A model generated the notes under the pieces. That model saw nothing but the letters and a program-made list of their open reading frames with translations, was not told the DNA's origin and ran no database searches. DNA of 64,000 bases from Athripsodes cinereus (Eukaryota > Arthropoda > Insecta > Trichoptera > Leptoceridae). Position 1 is the first letter of the stretch, and every line of letters starts with the position of its first letter. This document shows, piece after piece, positions 38,201 to 44,200 of this stretch. Made by a program: the position numbers and the translations under genes. Location of the stretch: contig OX388327.1 of the NCBI GenBank assembly GCA_947579605.1, positions 3,459,122 through 3,523,121 on the forward strand, read 5' to 3'.

Positions 38201-41200
38201 TCATGTGACAAGCAAATGTAATTATATATTTCATACTTTATATCTACACCTAAAAGTGACATCTTGTGACATAGTATAGTTTTGCTCCGATATACACAGA
38301 AAAGTCATATAATTACCTGCATTCTGAATCTGACAAGTTGCATGAAGCGACACAGTTTACTAAAGTCGTACATCTGCCAATTGTGTTCGTGGATGTTATA
38401 CCAACTGAAAAACACAATAGAAATTAATATAGGTACATATGAGTTTATCTTGTGTCAATTAAATACTTGAAATGTAACGAGTAAAATATGCAGCATACCC
38501 CTTTTTGATGTCTTGAAACAGCCACCTGATTGCGTTACAGATGAGGGGCAACCAGCGAAGATGGAGATATTTTAAAGTCTGCAATAAAATAAAAACAATA
38601 TCTTTAGAACGAGTTGCTCTACATATTAAAAATTGAGTTGTGGAATTCGGTGAGAGAGGAAATAATTAAAATACGTCAGTTTATCCCTTTTAGCCAATTT
38701 TAAAACACAATACTATAACTACTTGACTTTACTGTTAAAAAACTCTCAAGTCCACGTGAACAAGCTGAAACACTCAACCATCTTTGATGATTGAAAGACC
38801 TCAAATGTTCATCCATCCTCATTCATTCATGACATTTCTCCATTTAGTGTACATAATTTCCCTTTGAGGTAAAGATTTAGATAAATAGATAGAATATATA
38901 ATTTATTTTAGAAGGATTAACTATGTAACAGTTTCGAGACATTTTGAATGTTTTGAGTATTCCACAATGCACTTCCGTTACTTGATTATTTAAATCGCGA
39001 TCAGTAAACCTATACCATTGAAGAGCGATACAATACAGTATTGCCATTTAAATAATCAAGTAACGGAAGTGCATTGTAGAATACTCAAAACATTCAAAAC
39101 ATAGAATATAACTTACAATGTCTATCGCTCCCTGTTGTTCGCTACTGAACTCTTCCAACTTGACATGCTTTCTACTGATGGCAAAGAAGCACATGGCCTC
39201 CACCTTAAGACACTCTGCGTTGACCCTCAGGATGGCTTTGCTGGCATTGGGCTCCGACCAGAGGTAGTGGATACCCAGCTTCTCTTTCACATCTTTGAAG
39301 TCCTCAAACAATGTGGGGAGAAGATCTAAAAATATACGCAATCATTTGTTATTTATTCTTGTATTACATAACCTCTCTTATGGCATAGATATACAGACAT
39401 TTGTTATTCGACTTATCAAATATTGTACATTCCCCATGAATGCTTGATTATTATTTTATTGCAACACAGAGAATAACTTCTATAATTTGACATGACAGTG
39501 TGTTTTATTTTTATTTTGAAATTCGATGTGATGCAGTGTATTGTAACTTTATTTTATGGTTAGATATGATACAGTTTTTTTTATGATTTGACGTGATGCT
39601 GTTGATATGTTGTAATTTTATTATGTGGTTTATGTGACACAATGTGTTTAATTTTTATTTTTATAATTTGAAGTGATGCAGTATATTTTGTTTTTGTTTT
39701 GATTTTAATTTGATACGATGGTGGTGTTGTACAATTGTTGTTTATAACTATGTATTAAAGGCGTAAGCCGTATGTATTATTATAAATAAATAAATAAATA
39801 AAAAAAACTTGCATGTCTATTACACACAGTTGGTGTACTGGCTCTGGTCATTTAAATTTATTTTATTTATTTACATTTTAACACGGCACAGCCTTTTACA
39901 TGTTAAATAAAAAAAAACAATAACAACAATAAAAAATTTAGATTAAATTGATAGACTATGACAGCTTGTAGCAGCATGCACATAAAATTCCTGAACAAAA
40001 CTTAATTTGTAGGTATAAAAAAAAATTTAATTGAAATGATTAAAGTCAATCCACCGAGAAGATGCAATTGTCCACGTGAACAATTCTGAGAACGTTTAGT
40101 ACATCCAGGCAAATTTCAATAAAAGGCCGTTTCTTCTACTCCGTATTTTTTAAATAGCTTTTAAATGACTGTATCCTTTTTATAAAGTCACTAACGATCA
40201 CGCGGCTATAATTAAAAGTTTGCTTTTGAAACCTTATAAAAGGTATTTTCATTGCAATTGTGTAAATTATCTTTCCATATATATTGAAATTACCCTTTCT
40301 ACTTTTCGTTAAAAAAATATTTACCAACAGATTCAAATACATTGCTTAAACGAAATACATTATATGAAATAGCGGCTACACGGAAAAATCACCTCAATTT
40401 ATATTGAACATTAGAGATATTTTTTTGTACTTCTTTTCGAATAGATATGTTTTTATTATTTGACAGTGAATATTAGACACTAGCCGTGTAACCCCATAGA
40501 GGTAATTTGGGCGTAAATCAAAAATGAGGTTTCGGCGAAGAATAAAACTTCTTGAGGTTAAATTTTTTTTCGAGAATGCGATTCGCAATGTGACAAGTGG
40601 AAAATTGGAGCAATTGTTTAAAACACGTGATTAAAGTAGAAACATTTTTTTTTGGATGTCAGATGGAATGATGGATGATGCTTTCGACTAATTCGTGATA
40701 AATGTTGGAAACACGTCCGATTCCTCATCTCTCTGATTAATTGTTTCTTTTTTTTAATTTAGCTGAAATTTTTTTATAAATCTTTTTGTGCTAAATTCCG
40801 ACATACAGTAATTCCTCAAATTTCTTTTATAAATTAAGATATATGCACTTACAAAGTAAATATATGTTATATGAAAGTAAATATATGTTATATGAAAACT
40901 GGGCCGATTTAGTCTATAAAATTTGTTATTTTTACTTTAGTTCTATTAATTATTCTATGTTATCACATTTATAATGTTTGTTCGTTTTGCTATAATTATT
41001 TTTGTGTTGACACTTTGTTAAGGTGTTTAATTAATTATTCTATGTTATCGTATTAATAATGTTTTTTGTTTTGCTATAAGTATATATATATATATATTAT
41101 GTCACGTTGACATGTAAAATGTTTTAATCAATAATTTTATTATCTTTCTAAAATTTTGTTCCATGCATTACTTAAATAACACTTATTCCAATCAGTTACC

Positions 41201-44200
41201 TGAGTCTGCCCAAAAATAAGCTTCAAAAAATTTAAAATGAAATAATCAAATCATTTAGTAAAATAAGATTTTTTTGTATAGGTACCTATGTATAATCATA
41301 AAATTTCGATAAATGGTCCCTCATGTTTCAGTTTGTATTAAATATTTTTTTTAATTCAATAATTTTGTATAATCCAAAGGGTTGTGTATTGACACAGAAA
41401 ATACATTATAATAAATTACCTATATTGAAAAAAACACACTGTTAAATTTTCACATATAAAAAATCTGAAGCGTTTTCGTCGAGTTATCTCGACATTATTG
41501 AGAGCACTACAATAAAGATAATCTTAAAACAGTATGTTTTTTTAATATTACAAAATTACAATATTTTTATTATGCACACTGGGCAATTTCTATCCAGTAT
41601 CTATTCTGCGAGCGGCCCATCTGATCACGTGAACATCACGCATTTCTAATGTTATTGTCGAGTGCATGGATAGAAAAACTGAAGTATAGAAAAATTGTAA
41701 AATGAGACTGTTATAATAATAAATAGTCAAATAAAGTATTTTTTGTAGGTATCTATTGGGTATAGATACAAAGACACTTAATTTAAATGATCCCTTAAAT
41801 CAGGTTTGAATAGATATACATAAGATTCATTGGTATTGTCATATATTATGAGCATTGTGCCCAAACTCAATAATTAAGTTAATGTGTTGCATATTGAGTG
41901 ATATTTACTATTTTGCGGGACTGGTTTAATCCACTCTGATTCTGGCACTCTGATAAATGTGAACTTCTCAGGATAACGCTTGATGTTGTATCGGAAGTTC
42001 AAGTCCGCTTCCACTTTTTTGAAAAGGTATTTCACCTGAAATGTAAATAACCATATATCTAATATAAGACTCCATTCTAGGCATGTCAAAACGATATTTA
42101 CTCATAGAGTTATGTATGAGAGAATTTTGAAACCTTCAGTTATGAGGTCCAGTAGTTTAATTGTAAAGCACACCTAGGGAAAAGGATGGGTTGTGGATTC
42201 AAATCCCAACAGAGGGAACAGCCAAATAAAGCGACAATGTCTTTTCTAAGCCATACATGATAAATTCCGTGTACTTTATTTACATTATTTTTGTGAGTGG
42301 GATTTTGAACTGTGACGATATTGCGCATAAATACCTCTTTTCTCAAAAGAGCCAATGATTCATATGGCAACTCTCGGGGCAGCTTCATATGTTGCACTTT
42401 GGATATAATTGAGCGATACTGGTAGCTGGGCACACTATACAGACCATTCAATATCACAAAGTCAAGGTACAAGTGGTATCTGAAACCAGAAAGACATAAA
42501 AGTATTTGAATCTGTAAGAATATTGTGTTAGATGGAAAAGATCACGATGAAGTGATAGTCTCACTAATGTATTGAATCATAAAGGCGGGTTATTACAAAG
42601 GTGCTTAGTATCAATAATTTCAAAAATGAGTTTTTACTCCCAATTGGTGTTAAACATAAAGGCCAATAAACGTACAAAGTTGCAATGTGATTGAACAACA
42701 TAATGAAGGAACTTCAAACTCCGTCCAATAGATATCACTTTTGCTACATTGCTCTGCTGTTCCCATTACTTCTTTTCACTTTTTCTTAGTTTTATGCTCC
42801 AGACACTTGGCACCTTTGTAATAATCAGCCTTCAGTAGTCTCAGACCTTCAGTATAAAATGTTTTCCCTTTTGTGTATGGGTAGAAAAACCTATTAACAT
42901 GGGGTAAGCAGATCTTTCATTTCAGAGATATATACGGGGTAAAATTTTTATTTATTGTGTAAAATATTGATCCACATTTTTTTGTCATGACTTTAAGTAT
43001 TTATTTCCGCATGTGCCCTACTGAATAATGATTTGTGAGATGGGTTATTTCTTTCTACGACAAAATGTCAGCGAATGACAGATTACACCCTTCCAGTGTT
43101 CACAAAGAGATGTTTATACGCATCATTATTAACAAACTAGAGCACTGTAGAAAAACATTAGAAATGAATCACATTTCCTTCTGCAGAAATTAAAAGTAAA
43201 ATTCTTTACTTCATATTATTTTCCACCTCCCTCCTGAGGTTGACAGCATCCCAGACTCTCCTGGCAAACACCTCCACATCCTCCTCTAATAGTAACAGCC
43301 TCAGACGTGGGATCTCATGGACCTCATCGGGGTTGTACAGCGGAGATACGGACCACATCATAGTCTGAGGGAATAACAAAATGTTCTATTTTAAATTCAA
43401 TTTATATAATATTGCTAACAGTTTTTTCTTCAAAAAGATGAACCTAAAATCATAATTCACTTGATTACGAGTGCTATACCGTAAAAGTAAAAAAAAACAA
43501 TCTGGGTTTGCAATAAACCTACGTAATACCTACTAAAACAGTCCCACAGTAAGTAATATTTTATTTCGATTTTGTATTTGAAACTATTGTAAAACTGTAA
43601 AAAACGAAAGCCGTTGATGAGTTAAATAAATATGCTTGTAGCATGAAGGTGGAGAAGGTTGACAACAGGAGGGATCAAACCCAGGATTTCACAACTGAAA
43701 GTCTAAGAATTAAAGAGTTGTTCGTAATAGACCATTCCTATCATAAAATCCTTGAAATGGATTAGGTTTCTCACCATTTTATATAAGTTTTTCAGTATGA
43801 TGATGATTATGGATGATTTTGTTTTGACGCCGTTTAACAGTCCCTAGACCGTCTCAAGGACGCCTTTTATTTTTATTTTAACTATTATAAAATTTTGAAA
43901 ACACTTTTGATTGTCACAAATTTTACTAAAATGCGAGAATTTTATGTGAGTTCCAATTGTAGGTATTATTAATTGTCACAAATATTATTCACTAATTCAC
44001 ACTATTTAATTTGAAATTTTTAACTAGTTTAAAAATAACAACACCCAAAAATTTAACTTTATAAAACTATTGAAACTAAAAAAATGTATTAAAATTTTGT
44101 TTATTTGAACAATTTTAAGATAATAATATTTAATTTTGAAAAATGAGACGTCAGAGGTTTCAGGCAGCTACTACCAGCGCCATCCACCGACCGACAGTAT

